64,000 nt of DNA from Streptomyces sp. AC1-42W (GCF_003248355.1 NZ_QKWY01000002.1:1674001-1738000), one strand, 5' to 3'; positions 25,704-34,286 are shown, numbered from the stretch's first letter. Notes: generated by a model not told the origin, from the sequence alone. Numbers and translations: made by a program.

Positions 25704-25719
25704 TGTGATACCGTTCACG
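25704..25719. promoter_or_regulatory. Crp-like palindrome upstream of the atp operon
   Basis: TGTGATACCGTTCACG has the form TGTGA-N6-TCACG, close to the Crp/Fnr consensus TGTGA-N6-TCACA, and is flanked by TT and AA. It lies in the AT-rich stretch 25676-25720, the probable promoter area of the atp operon. Streptomyces has a Crp homologue with a related consensus. The match is by eye only. Confidence 0.4.
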
Positions 25720-25845
25720 AAGCCCGGTGACGGAGCCGAAGGACCTGATGTAGCGCGGTTCATCGGCGGGAAACATCGACTCGAACCGGGCCTACGCTCG
25801 TCCATGACGACACTTTGCCCACCCCCTTGCAAGCGGAGCTGCCCC

Positions 25846-26283
25846 ATGCCGTCCAGCGACGTCCGGACTCTCCTCCAATCCGCCGTACCCACCGCTGCCG
25901 CCGGCCTCGTCGCCGCCGCGGTCAGCGCTGGTGTCGCGGGCGGAAAGGGAGCCCTGGGCGCGATCGTGGGGACGGTCGTGGTCATCCTCTTCATGGGGAT
26001 CGGCCTTGTGGTCCTGCAGCGGACCGCCAGGTCCCTGCCGCATCTGTTCCAGGCCATGGGGCTGATGCTGTACACGGCCCAACTGCTTCTGCTGTTCATC
26101 TTCGTCGCCGTATTCAAGAACACCTCGCTGTTCAACCCGAAGGCCTTCGCGATCACCCTGGTCGCGACGACCCTCGTCTGGATCGGCGCACAGGCACGTG
26201 CGCACATGAAGGCCAAGATCCTTTACGTGGAACCGGAGTCCGACAAGGGCGACAAGCCCGGAAACCCGGGGTCCGAAGCGTGA
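25846..26283 (+). CDS. atpI: ATP synthase protein I
   Basis: A 145-aa membrane protein with four predicted segments (around TAAAGLVAAAVSAGVAGG, AIVGTVVVILFMGIGLVVL, MGLMLYTAQLLLLFIFVAVF, and AFAITLVATTLVWIGA). AtpI is non-essential and helps assemble the c-ring or take up Mg. ATG 25846 is chosen because GGAG lies 8 bases upstream; another Met at 25804 is poorly placed. First gene of the operon atpIBEFHAGDC. Confidence 0.85.
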   Translation: MPSSDVRTLLQSAVPTAAAGLVAAAVSAGVAGGKGALGAIVGTVVVILFMGIGLVVLQRTARSLPHLFQAMGLMLYTAQLLLLFIFVAVFKNTSLFNPKAFAITLVATTLVWIGAQARAHMKAKILYVEPESDKGDKPGNPGSEA

Positions 26284-26357
26284 AGGGTAGGGGCGGAATA
26301 AGTGCGGGGTCAGGACCCTGCTATCGTCCGGTTCCAACTGCGGCACTGCGGGCGCGT

Positions 26358-26398
26358 GCATGTGAGCTGACGCCTGCGCGATCGCGAGGCTCACATGC
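26358..26398 (+). repeat. Hairpin in the atpI-atpB gap
   Basis: gcatgtgagc (26358-26367) pairs exactly with gctcacatgc (26389-26398). The 21-base loop itself contains cgcgatcgcg, a self-complementary core. It lies 75 bases after atpI and 112 bases before atpB, so it may separate expression of atpI from the structural genes. Confidence 0.6.
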
Positions 26399-26509
26399 CT
26401 GACTGCCGCTCACACATCCGAAACACCAGTCCAGTGCCGAACCGCGGCCGCGCGCCGCGCCGACACAACGAGGTTGCCGTACCTATGCGCCACGCTGAAG
26501 GAGCCCGCG

Positions 26510-27331
26510 GTGAGTGCTGACCCGACACAGGTGCTCGCCTTCGAGACCGATTGCCACATCTTCGACGGTTGTGGTTTCCCGGCACCCGGCCTGCACTCGT
26601 TCCTGTTCGAGCCCATCTGGGGCGACGCGGACAGCAACTTGTACTTCAACAAGACGATGCTGCTGGCCCTGCTCGGCTCGATCATCATCGTGGGCTTCTT
26701 CTGGGCCGCCTTCCGTAAGCCGAAGTTGGTGCCCGGCAAGCTCCAGATGACCGCCGAGGCCGGTTACGACTTCATCCGTCGCGGCATCGTCTACGAGACG
26801 ATGGGCAAGCGCGAGGGTGAGAAGTACGTCCCGCTCGTCGTCGCGTTGTTCTTCTTCGTCTGGATGATGAACCTCTGGTCGGTCATCCCGGTCGCCCAGT
26901 TCCCGGTGACGTCGATCATCGCGTACCCCGCGGTACTCGCGATCATCGTCTACCTCGTGTGGGTCAGCCTGACCTTCAAGCGCCACGGCTTCGTCGGAGC
27001 GCTCAAGAACTTCACCGGCTTCGACAAGTCGCTCGGTGCGGTGGCCTACCTCGCCGCCTTCATCGAGTTCTTCTCGAACCTCCTGGTGCGCCCGTTCACC
27101 CACGCGGTCCGACTGTTCGCGAACATGTTCGCCGGCCACACGCTGCTGCTGCTGTTCACGATCGCCAGCTGGTACCTGCTCAACGGCATCGGCATCGCGT
27201 ACGCGGGCGTCTCGTTCGTCATGGTCATCGTGATGACCGCCTTCGAGCTCTTCATCCAGGCGGTCCAGGCGTACGTCTTCGTCCTCCTGACCTGCACCTA
27301 CATCCAGGGCGCGCTCGCCGAGCATCACTGA
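26510..27331 (+). CDS. atpB: F1Fo ATP synthase subunit a
   Basis: A 273-aa integral membrane subunit forming the proton half-channels. GTG 26510 follows GAAGGAGC (26497-26504) and opens MSADPTQVLAFETDCHIF. LVRPFTHAVRLFANMFAGH carries the essential Arg that faces the c-ring. ELFIQAVQAYVFVLLTCTYI is the conserved last helix. Six or so membrane segments. Upstream in-frame codons have no ribosome binding site. Confidence 0.95.
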   Translation: MSADPTQVLAFETDCHIFDGCGFPAPGLHSFLFEPIWGDADSNLYFNKTMLLALLGSIIIVGFFWAAFRKPKLVPGKLQMTAEAGYDFIRRGIVYETMGKREGEKYVPLVVALFFFVWMMNLWSVIPVAQFPVTSIIAYPAVLAIIVYLVWVSLTFKRHGFVGALKNFTGFDKSLGAVAYLAAFIEFFSNLLVRPFTHAVRLFANMFAGHTLLLLFTIASWYLLNGIGIAYAGVSFVMVIVMTAFELFIQAVQAYVFVLLTCTYIQGALAEHH

Positions 27332-27401
27332 GCAAGGCACTCGCCCCCCAATCGTCCGGTGGCCAACCCCCACCGGTCCGTAAAGAGAAGGAAGAACTGG
27401 C

Positions 27402-27626
27402 ATGTCCCAGACCCTTGCTGCTGTCACCGGTGACCTCGGCTCCGTCGGTTACGGCCTCTCCGCCATCGGTCCCGGCGTCGGTATCGGCATCATCTTCGGC
27501 AACGGCACGCAGGCGCTCGCCCGCCAGCCCGAGGCCGCCGGCCTGATCCGTGCCAACCAGATCCTCGGCTTCGCCTTCTGTGAGGCGCTCGCCCTCATCG
27601 GTCTGGTCATGCCCTTCGTCTACTAA
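27402..27626 (+). CDS. atpE: F1Fo ATP synthase subunit c
   Basis: A 74-aa hairpin of two membrane helices forming the rotating c-ring. GPGVGIGIIFGNGTQALARQP gives the Gly-rich first helix and the RQP loop that contacts gamma/epsilon. Proton-carrying Glu is E61 in FAFCEALALIGLVMPF. Start ATG 27402 follows GAAGGAAG. Confidence 0.97.
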   Translation: MSQTLAAVTGDLGSVGYGLSAIGPGVGIGIIFGNGTQALARQPEAAGLIRANQILGFAFCEALALIGLVMPFVY

Positions 27627-27666
27627 GACGAGCTGCGACTAGTCCGTACCGACGAAAGGCACTGAC

Positions 27667-28212
27667 GTGAACCCCCTGGTTCAGCTCGCGGCCGAGGAAG
27701 CGGAAAACCCGCTCATCCCGCCGATCCCTGAGCTCGTCATCGGCCTCATCGCTTTCCTCATCGTCTTCGGCTTCCTCGCCAAGAAGCTCCTCCCGAACAT
27801 CAACAAGGTTCTGGAAGAGCGCCGCGAGGCCATCGAAGGCGGCATCGAGAAGGCCGATGCGGCCCAGACCGAGGCCCAGAGCGTCCTTGAGCAGTACAAG
27901 GCGCAGCTCGCCGAGGCCCGTCACGAAGCCGCTCGTCTGCGCCAGGAGGCGCAGGAGCAGGGCGCCGTGATCCTGCAGGAGATGCGCGCGGAGGGCCAGC
28001 GCCAGCGCGACGAGATCGTCGCCGCCGGCCACGCCCAGATCGAGGCCGACCGCAAGGCCGCCGCCGCCGCGCTGCGCCAGGACGTGGGCAAGCTCGCCAC
28101 CGAACTGGCCGGCAAGCTCGTCGGCGAGTCCCTCGAGGACCACGCCCGGCAGAGCGGCACCGTCGACCGTTTCCTCGACGAGCTCGAGGCGAAGGCCGAG
28201 GCCGTCCGATGA
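27667..28212 (+). CDS. atpF: F1Fo ATP synthase subunit b
   Basis: A 181-aa peripheral stalk subunit. One membrane helix near the N-terminus (IPELVIGLIAFLIVFGFLAKKLL) is followed by a long charged helix (EERREAIEGGIEKAD..., AQLAEARHEAARLRQEA). GTG 27667 follows GAAAGG. The last codon and stop overlap the start of atpH by 4 bases (ATGA), giving tight coupling of the two stalk proteins. Confidence 0.95.
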   Translation: MNPLVQLAAEEAENPLIPPIPELVIGLIAFLIVFGFLAKKLLPNINKVLEERREAIEGGIEKADAAQTEAQSVLEQYKAQLAEARHEAARLRQEAQEQGAVILQEMRAEGQRQRDEIVAAGHAQIEADRKAAAAALRQDVGKLATELAGKLVGESLEDHARQSGTVDRFLDELEAKAEAVR

Positions 28213-29024
28213 ACAGCGCGAGCCGCGAGGCACTGGCTGCCGCACGCGAGCGCCTCGACGCGCTGACCGACAGCACGTCGGTCGACGCGGCGAAGCTCGC
28301 CGAGGACCTGGCCGGCGTCACGGCGCTGCTGCACCGCGAGGTGTCGCTGCGCCGGGTCCTGACCGACCCGGCGCAGCCGGGCGAGGCCAGGGCCGAGCTG
28401 GCAGGCCGCCTGCTCGGCGGCCAGGTGGGCGGCGAAGCCGTCGATCTGGTCTCCGGCATGGTCCGCTCGCGCTGGTCGCAGTCGCGCGACCTGGTCGACT
28501 CGGTCGAGGAGCTGGCGAACACCGCGGACCTCACCGCCGCCCAGCGCAACGGCGACCTGGACGACGTCGAGGACGAACTCTTCCGGTTCGGCCGCATCGT
28601 CGCCTCCGACACCGCTCTGCGTGCCGCGCTCAGCAGCCGGACCGCGACCCCCGCCGCCAAGGGCGAGCTGCTGCGCAGCCTGCTCGGCGGCAAGGCGCGG
28701 CCCACCACCGAGCGCGTCATCGTGCGGCTTGTCACCCAGCCGCGTGGACGTAGCCTGGAAGCGGGACTCGACTCGCTCTCCAAGCTCGCCGCGGAGCGCC
28801 GGGAGCGCATGGTCGCGATCGTCACCTCCGCGGTGCCGCTCACCGACCGGCAGAAGCAGCGCCTGGGCGCGGCCCTGGCGAAGATCTACGGCCGGCAGAT
28901 GCACCTCAACCTCGACGTGGACCCCGAGGTCCTCGGCGGGATCGCGGTGCGGGTGGGCGACGAGGTCATCAACGGCACCATCGCGGAGCGCCTCGACGAG
29001 GCGACCCGTCGCATGGCCGGCTGA
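28209..29024 (+). CDS. atpH: F1Fo ATP synthase subunit delta
   Basis: A 271-aa stalk subunit joining b to the top of F1. The C-terminal half carries the delta signature GGIAVRVGDEVINGTIAERLDE. It is about 90 residues longer than E. coli delta (177 aa); the extra length is N-terminal and helical, as usual for streptomycetes. Mycobacteria carry this further as a b-delta fusion. Starts inside the atpF stop. Confidence 0.95.
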   Translation: MNSASREALAAARERLDALTDSTSVDAAKLAEDLAGVTALLHREVSLRRVLTDPAQPGEARAELAGRLLGGQVGGEAVDLVSGMVRSRWSQSRDLVDSVEELANTADLTAAQRNGDLDDVEDELFRFGRIVASDTALRAALSSRTATPAAKGELLRSLLGGKARPTTERVIVRLVTQPRGRSLEAGLDSLSKLAAERRERMVAIVTSAVPLTDRQKQRLGAALAKIYGRQMHLNLDVDPEVLGGIAVRVGDEVINGTIAERLDEATRRMAG

Positions 29025-29060
29025 CACGAGCGCAGCCCAACAGAGACAGAGCAAGACCAG

Positions 29061-29121
29061 CGGCCCGGTTGGGCCGTGCAGAAATTGCAGAAGATTCCTG
29101 GGGGTCGGCCCCCAGACCCCC
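29061..29121 (+). repeat. Two hairpins in the atpH-atpA spacer
   Basis: cggccc-ggtt-gggccg (29061-29076) and gggggtc (29100-29106)/gaccccc (29115-29121) form adjacent stem-loops in the 138-base spacer before atpA. A competing pairing exists between ttgggcc (29069-29075) and ggcccaa (29135-29141) next to the atpA Shine-Dalgarno AAGGAG. This is the widest gap among the atpB-to-atpD genes and may tune the supply of the three alpha copies. Confidence 0.5.
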
Positions 29122-29162
29122 TTAAGAAACTTCGGGCCCAACAAGGAGAGCAGGGAACCCAG

Positions 29163-30734
29163 ATGGCGGAGCTCACGATCCGGCCGGAGGAGATCCGGGA
29201 CGCGCTGGAGAACTTTGTCCAGTCGTACAAGCCGGACGCGGCCTCGCGCGAGGAGGTCGGTACGGTCAGCGTTGCCGGCGACGGCATCGCGAAGGTGGAG
29301 GGCCTGCCCTCCGCCATGGCGAACGAGCTGCTGAAGTTCGAGGACGGCACCCTCGGTCTCGCCCTCAACCTCGAGGAGCGCGAGATCGGTGCCATCGTCC
29401 TCGGCGAGTTCAGCGGTATCGAGGAGGGCCAGCCGGTGCAGCGCACCGGTGAGGTGCTCTCCGTCGGCGTCGGCGAGGGCTACCTCGGCCGCGTCGTCGA
29501 CCCGCTCGGCAACCCGATCGACGGTCTCGGCGAGATCGCGACCGACGGCCGCCGCGCCCTCGAGCTGCAGGCCCCTGGCGTCATGGTCCGCAAGTCGGTG
29601 CACGAGCCGATGCAGACCGGCTACAAGGCCGTCGACGCCATGGTCCCGATCGGCCGCGGCCAGCGCCAGCTGATCATCGGCGACCGCCAGACCGGCAAGA
29701 CCGCCCTGGCCGTCGACACGATCATCAACCAGCGCGACAACTGGCGCTCGGGCGACGTGAACAAGCAGGTGCGCTGCATCTACGTCGCCATCGGTCAGAA
29801 GGGCTCCACCATCGCCTCCGTGCGCGGTGCCCTCGAAGAGGCCGGCGCCCTGGAGTACACGACCATCGTCGCCGCCCCGGCGTCCGACCCGGCCGGCTTC
29901 AAGTACCTGGCGCCGTACACCGGCTCGGCCATCGGCCAGCACTGGATGTACCAGGGCAAGCATGTCCTGATCATCTTCGACGACCTCTCGAAGCAGGCCG
30001 ACGCCTACCGCGCCGTGTCCCTGCTGCTGCGCCGCCCGCCGGGCCGTGAGGCGTACCCCGGTGACGTCTTCTACCTCCACTCGCGTCTGCTGGAGCGCTG
30101 CGCCAAGCTCTCCGACGACATGGGTGCCGGTTCGATGACGGGTCTCCCGATCGTCGAGACCAAGGCGAACGACGTGTCGGCGTTCATTCCGACCAACGTC
30201 ATCTCCATCACCGACGGCCAGTGCTTCCTGGAGTCCGACCTGTTCAACGCCGGTCAGCGTCCGGCCCTGAACGTCGGTATCTCGGTCTCCCGCGTCGGTG
30301 GCTCCGCCCAGCACAAGGCGATGCGCCAGGTCTCCGGCCGCCTCCGTGTGGACCTCGCCCAGTACCGCGAGCTGGAGGCGTTCGCCGCCTTCGGTTCCGA
30401 CCTGGACGCGGCCTCCAAGGCGTCGCTGGAGCGCGGTAAGCGCATGGTCGAGCTGCTGAAGCAGCCGCAGTACGCCCCGTTCCCGGTCGAGGAGCAGGTC
30501 GTCTCCGTCTGGGCCGGCACCAACGGCAAGATGGACGACGTCCCGGTCGAGGACATCCGCCGCTTCGAGACGGAGCTGCTGGAGTACCTGCGCCGCGAGC
30601 GCAAGGACCTCCTCACCAGCATCCGCGAGGGCGCCAAGATGTCCGACGACACGCTGCAGGCGATCGCTGACGCAGTCGCCGCGTTCAAGCAGCAGTTCGA
30701 GACCTCGGACGGCAAGCTCCTGGGCGAGGGCTGA
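29163..30734 (+). CDS. atpA: F1Fo ATP synthase subunit alpha
   Basis: A 523-aa non-catalytic nucleotide-binding subunit of the F1 hexamer. GDRQTGKT is the P-loop (about 174-181); LIIFDDLSKQADAYR is Walker B. The alpha signature PALNVGISVSRVGGSAQ contains the arginine finger that completes the beta site. ATG 29163 follows AACAAGGAGAG; the longer in-frame extension overlaps the structured spacer and lacks homology. Confidence 0.97.
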   Translation: MAELTIRPEEIRDALENFVQSYKPDAASREEVGTVSVAGDGIAKVEGLPSAMANELLKFEDGTLGLALNLEEREIGAIVLGEFSGIEEGQPVQRTGEVLSVGVGEGYLGRVVDPLGNPIDGLGEIATDGRRALELQAPGVMVRKSVHEPMQTGYKAVDAMVPIGRGQRQLIIGDRQTGKTALAVDTIINQRDNWRSGDVNKQVRCIYVAIGQKGSTIASVRGALEEAGALEYTTIVAAPASDPAGFKYLAPYTGSAIGQHWMYQGKHVLIIFDDLSKQADAYRAVSLLLRRPPGREAYPGDVFYLHSRLLERCAKLSDDMGAGSMTGLPIVETKANDVSAFIPTNVISITDGQCFLESDLFNAGQRPALNVGISVSRVGGSAQHKAMRQVSGRLRVDLAQYRELEAFAAFGSDLDAASKASLERGKRMVELLKQPQYAPFPVEEQVVSVWAGTNGKMDDVPVEDIRRFETELLEYLRRERKDLLTSIREGAKMSDDTLQAIADAVAAFKQQFETSDGKLLGEG

Positions 30735-30737
30735 TCG

Positions 30738-31652
30738 ATGGGCGCTCAGCTTCGCGTTTACAAGCGCCGCATCCGCTCCGTCACCGCCACGAAGAAGATC
30801 ACCAAGGCGATGGAGATGATCGCCGCCTCGCGCATCGTCAAGGCGCAGCGCCAGGTGGCGGCGTCGACGCCGTACGCCACCGAGCTCACCCGCGCGGTGA
30901 CCGCGGTGGCGACCGGCTCCGCCACCAGGCACCCGCTGACCACCGAGGCCGAGACCCCGGCCCGGGCCGCGATCCTGCTCATCACGAGCGACCGCGGTCT
31001 GGCCGGCGGTTACTCCTCCAACGCCATCAAGGCCGCGGAGAGGCTGACCCAGCGGCTGCGCGGTGAGGGCAAGGAGGTCGACACGTACGTGATCGGCCGC
31101 AAGGGCGTCGCCTACTACGGGTTCCGGGAGCGCAAGCTCGCCGACTCGTGGACCGGCTTCACCGACAGCCCCACGTACGCGGATGCCAAGCGGGCGGCCG
31201 CTCCGCTGATCGAGGCGGTCAGCAAGGAGACGGCCGAGGGCGGCGTCGACGAGCTGCACATCGTCTTCACGGAGTTCGTGTCGATGATGACGCAGAACCC
31301 GGTCGAGGACCGGATGCTGCCGCTCAGTCTCGGTGCCACGGAGAAGAAGGACGGCCAGGGCGAGATCCTGCCGCTCTTCGACTTCGAGCCGTCTGCGGAG
31401 GACGTCCTCGACGCCCTGCTTCCGCGGTACGTCGAGAGCCGCATCTACAACGCGCTGCTGCAGGCCGCTGCTTCCGAGCACGCCGCCCGCCGCCGCGCGA
31501 TGAAGTCGGCCACCGACAACGCCGGTGAGCTCATCAAGACGCTCTCCCGGCTTGCCAACGCGGCCCGCCAGGCCGAAATCACCCAGGAAATCAGCGAGAT
31601 CGTCGGTGGTGCCAGCGCGCTGGCCGACGCGACCGCGGGGAGTGACAAGTAA
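30738..31652 (+). CDS. atpG: F1Fo ATP synthase subunit gamma
   Basis: A 304-aa central shaft. The N-terminal helix KRRIRSVTATKKITKAMEMI and C-terminal helix SATDNAGELIKTLSRLANAARQAEITQEI form the coiled coil inside the alpha-beta hexamer. ITSDRGLAGGYSSNAIK is the family's conserved loop. It begins 3 bases after atpA and its TAA shares one base with the atpD ATG. Confidence 0.96.
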   Translation: MGAQLRVYKRRIRSVTATKKITKAMEMIAASRIVKAQRQVAASTPYATELTRAVTAVATGSATRHPLTTEAETPARAAILLITSDRGLAGGYSSNAIKAAERLTQRLRGEGKEVDTYVIGRKGVAYYGFRERKLADSWTGFTDSPTYADAKRAAAPLIEAVSKETAEGGVDELHIVFTEFVSMMTQNPVEDRMLPLSLGATEKKDGQGEILPLFDFEPSAEDVLDALLPRYVESRIYNALLQAAASEHAARRRAMKSATDNAGELIKTLSRLANAARQAEITQEISEIVGGASALADATAGSDK

Positions 31653-33094
31653 TGACGACGACAGTTGAGACGGCCGTTGCCACGGGCCGCGTCGCCCGGG
31701 TCATCGGCCCGGTCGTCGACGTGGAGTTCCCCGTCGACGCGATGCCGGACATCTACAACGCGCTGACCGTCGAGGTGGCCGACCCGGCCGAGGACGGCAA
31801 GCTCAAGACCCTGACGCTCGAGGTCGCCCAGCACCTCGGCGACGGCGTGATCCGCGCGATCTCGATGCAGCCCACCGACGGCCTGGTCCGCCAGGCCCCG
31901 GTGACCGACACGGGCACGGGCATCACCGTCCCGGTCGGTGACATCACCAAGGGCAAGGTCTTCAACACCCTCGGCGAGATCCTGAACAAGCCCGAGGCCG
32001 AGGCCGAGGTCACCGAGCGCTGGTCCATCCACCGCAAGGCGCCCAACTTCGACCAGCTCGAGTCCAAGACCGAGATGTTCGAGACCGGCGTCAAGGTCAT
32101 CGACCTCCTCACCCCGTACGTCAAGGGTGGAAAGATCGGCCTGTTCGGTGGTGCCGGTGTCGGCAAGACCGTGCTGATCCAGGAGATGATCTACCGCGTC
32201 GCCAACAACCACGACGGTGTGTCGGTGTTCGCGGGCGTCGGTGAGCGTACCCGTGAGGGCAACGACCTCATCGAGGAGATGGCCGAGTCCGGCGTCATCG
32301 ACAAGACGGCGCTCGTCTTCGGCCAGATGGACGAGCCGCCGGGGACCCGTCTCCGCGTCGCCCTGGCCGGTCTGACCATGGCGGAGTACTTCCGCGATGT
32401 GCAGAAGCAGGACGTGCTCTTCTTCATCGACAACATCTTCCGGTACACCCAGGCCGGCTCCGAGGTGTCCACTCTGCTCGGCCGTATGCCGTCCGCGGTG
32501 GGTTACCAGCCGAACCTGGCCGACGAGATGGGTCTGCTGCAGGAGCGCATCACGTCGACCCGCGGTCACTCGATCACCTCGATGCAGGCGATCTACGTCC
32601 CCGCGGACGACCTGACCGACCCGGCGCCGGCGACCACCTTCGCCCACCTCGACGCGACGACGGTTCTCTCCCGTCCGATCTCCGAGAAGGGCATCTACCC
32701 GGCCGTGGACCCGCTGGACTCGACGTCCCGCATCCTCGACCCGCGGTACATCACCGCGGACCACTACGGCACGGCCATGCGCGTCAAGGGGATTCTCCAG
32801 AAGTACAAGGATCTCCAGGACATCATCGCGATCCTCGGTATCGACGAGCTGGGCGAGGAGGACAAGCTCGTCGTCCACCGTGCCCGTCGCGTCGAGCGCT
32901 TCCTGTCGCAGAACACCCACGTCGCCAAGCAGTTCACCGGCGTGGACGGTTCGGACGTGTCGCTCGACGAGTCGATCGCCGCGTTCAACGCCATCTGCGA
33001 CGGTGAGTACGACCACTTCCCCGAGCAGGCGTTCTTCCTGTGCGGTGGCATCGAGGACCTGAAGGCCAACGCCAAGGAGCTCGGCGTCTCCTGA
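31652..33094 (+). CDS. atpD: F1Fo ATP synthase subunit beta
   Basis: A 480-aa catalytic subunit. P-loop GGAGVGKT is at 166-173; GERTREGND carries the catalytic glutamate-arginine region. LFFIDNIFRYTQAGSEVS is Walker B and the DELSEED-like lever is IDELGEEDKL. Overlaps the atpG stop by one base, so 1:1 coupled translation with gamma is likely, with extra beta initiation. Confidence 0.97.
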   Translation: MTTTVETAVATGRVARVIGPVVDVEFPVDAMPDIYNALTVEVADPAEDGKLKTLTLEVAQHLGDGVIRAISMQPTDGLVRQAPVTDTGTGITVPVGDITKGKVFNTLGEILNKPEAEAEVTERWSIHRKAPNFDQLESKTEMFETGVKVIDLLTPYVKGGKIGLFGGAGVGKTVLIQEMIYRVANNHDGVSVFAGVGERTREGNDLIEEMAESGVIDKTALVFGQMDEPPGTRLRVALAGLTMAEYFRDVQKQDVLFFIDNIFRYTQAGSEVSTLLGRMPSAVGYQPNLADEMGLLQERITSTRGHSITSMQAIYVPADDLTDPAPATTFAHLDATTVLSRPISEKGIYPAVDPLDSTSRILDPRYITADHYGTAMRVKGILQKYKDLQDIIAILGIDELGEEDKLVVHRARRVERFLSQNTHVAKQFTGVDGSDVSLDESIAAFNAICDGEYDHFPEQAFFLCGGIEDLKANAKELGVS

Positions 33095-33107
33095 GCCCCG
33101 GCTCACC

Positions 33108-33137
33108 GAGGGGGACGGGTGCTGTCCCGTCCCCCTC
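33108..33137 (+). terminator. 12-bp hairpin between atpD and atpC
   Basis: gagggggacggg (33108-33119) and cccgtccccctc (33126-33137) pair perfectly with loop tgctgt. It begins 13 bases after the atpD stop. Since atpC lies 110 bases downstream in the same direction, this is an intra-operon attenuator or mRNA 3' stabiliser rather than the end of the operon. Confidence 0.75.
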
Positions 33138-33203
33138 ACCACGCCCCGTAGAATTGACCCAACACCCGGCACGACCGCCGGGTGGTGACCCGAGGAGCCA
33201 CCC

Positions 33204-33578
33204 TTGGCTGCTGAGCTGCACGTCGAGCTGGTCGCCGCGGACCGCAGTGTCTGGTCCGGCGAGGCCACCCTTGTCGTCGCGCGCACCACGTCCGGCGACA
33301 TCGGCGTCATGCCCGGTCACCAGCCGCTTCTGGGTGTGCTGGAATCGGGCCCGGTGACGATCCGTACGAGCGACGGCGCGACCGTCGTCGCCGCGGTGCA
33401 CGGCGGTTTCCTCTCGTTCGCCGACGACAAGCTCTCGCTTCTCGCGGAGATCGCGGAGCTGGCCGACGAGATCGATGTCGAGCGCGCGGAGCGTGCGCTC
33501 GAACGTGCGAAGTCGGACACGGACGCCGCTTCCGAGCGGCGCGCCGAAGTACGACTGCGTGCGGTGGCCGCACACTAG
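33204..33578 (+). CDS. atpC: F1Fo ATP synthase subunit epsilon
   Basis: A 124-aa F1 subunit linking gamma to the c-ring and able to inhibit hydrolysis. AELHVELVAADRSVWSGEA begins the beta sandwich, SGDIGVMPGHQPLLGVLESG is the signature, and VERAERALERAKSDTD forms the C-terminal helices. TTG 33204 follows CGAGGAG. Last gene of the operon; a large hairpin follows. Confidence 0.95.
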   Translation: MAAELHVELVAADRSVWSGEATLVVARTTSGDIGVMPGHQPLLGVLESGPVTIRTSDGATVVAAVHGGFLSFADDKLSLLAEIAELADEIDVERAERALERAKSDTDAASERRAEVRLRAVAAH

Positions 33579-33600
33579 CCACCCCGCGACATGGCTTTAC

Positions 33601-33652
33601 CCTCAGCCGCGGCCCGTGCCGGAGACGCCTCCGGACCGTGTCGCGGCTGAGG
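33601..33652 (+). terminator. Terminator of the atp operon
   Basis: cctcagccgcg (33601-33611) pairs with cgcggctgagg (33642-33652), and ccggag/ctccgg forms an inner stem. It starts 22 bases after the atpC stop. Confidence 0.8.
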
Positions 33653-33719
33653 CGATGCAGGTGCAGGTGAAGTTCCGGACGGTATCCGTTTACTCGACGA
33701 CGCGAGGAGGTCGGTGGAG

Positions 33720-34166
33720 ATGTTCCTCGCACTGTGGGTGGGCGGACTGCTCGTCGCACTGATCGTGGTGGGGCTCTTCGTCTTCGGCCTGCGCCGGCGG
33801 CTGATCCAGCGCTCCGGCGGAACGTTCGACTGCAGTCTGCGGTGGAACGTGCCGGCCGAGCCCGATCTGTCGGGCAAGGGCTGGGTGTACGGCGTCGCCC
33901 GGTACAGCGGCGACGAGGTCGACTGGTTCCGGGTCTTCAGCTACTCGCCCCGGCCGCGCCGGGTCCTGGAGCGCTCCGCGATCGAGGTGGAGGGCCGCCG
34001 CATGCCGGAGGGCGAGGAGGAGCTCGCGCTGCTCTCCGACGCCGTCGTGCTCTGCTGCCGCCACCGGGAGACCCGCCTGGAGCTGGCGATGAGCGAGGAC
34101 GCGCTGACCGGCTTCCTCGCCTGGCTGGAGGCGGCCCCGCCCGGCCAGCGGGTGAACGTGGCCTGA
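33720..34166 (+). CDS. DUF2550 family membrane protein
   Basis: A 148-aa protein with one N-terminal membrane helix (LALWVGGLLVALIVVGLFVFGL) and a soluble domain containing GGTFDCSLRW, GWVYGVARYSGDEVDWFRVFSYSPRP, and LAMSEDALTGFLAWLEAAPPG. This matches the actinobacterial DUF2550 family found next to atpC, function unknown. ATG 33720 is preferred to GTG 33714 because GAGGAGG ends at 33710, 9 bases before the ATG. The domain probably faces the cytoplasm. Confidence 0.8.
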   Translation: MFLALWVGGLLVALIVVGLFVFGLRRRLIQRSGGTFDCSLRWNVPAEPDLSGKGWVYGVARYSGDEVDWFRVFSYSPRPRRVLERSAIEVEGRRMPEGEEELALLSDAVVLCCRHRETRLELAMSEDALTGFLAWLEAAPPGQRVNVA

Positions 34167-34218
34167 GCCGCGCGTACGCACACCACGTACAGGCACACCG
34201 CGTACAGACATACGAAAA

Positions 34219-34251
34219 CCGGGGAGACAGGGGGCGGACCTGTCTCCCCGG
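34219..34251. terminator. Bidirectional terminator between DUF2550 gene and chiC
   Basis: ccggggagacagg (34219-34231) pairs perfectly with cctgtctccccgg (34239-34251) around a 7-base loop. The flanking genes converge here. Just before it, 34171-34213 holds three loose copies of a roughly 15-base cacaccgcgtacag-type unit. Confidence 0.85.
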
Positions 34252-34286
34252 TGCTTTCGGGGGTGAGCCTCGGTTGTGCTACCGGC

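Noticed and set aside
27921..31481. 1186-codon minus-strand frame across atpF to atpG
   Set aside because: Antisense to four certain ATP synthase genes with no motif of its own.
34171..34213. Short tandem units as a possible CRISPR-like array
   Set aside because: Units are about 15 bases, imperfect and contiguous with no spacers; no CRISPR array or cas gene is seen anywhere in the window.
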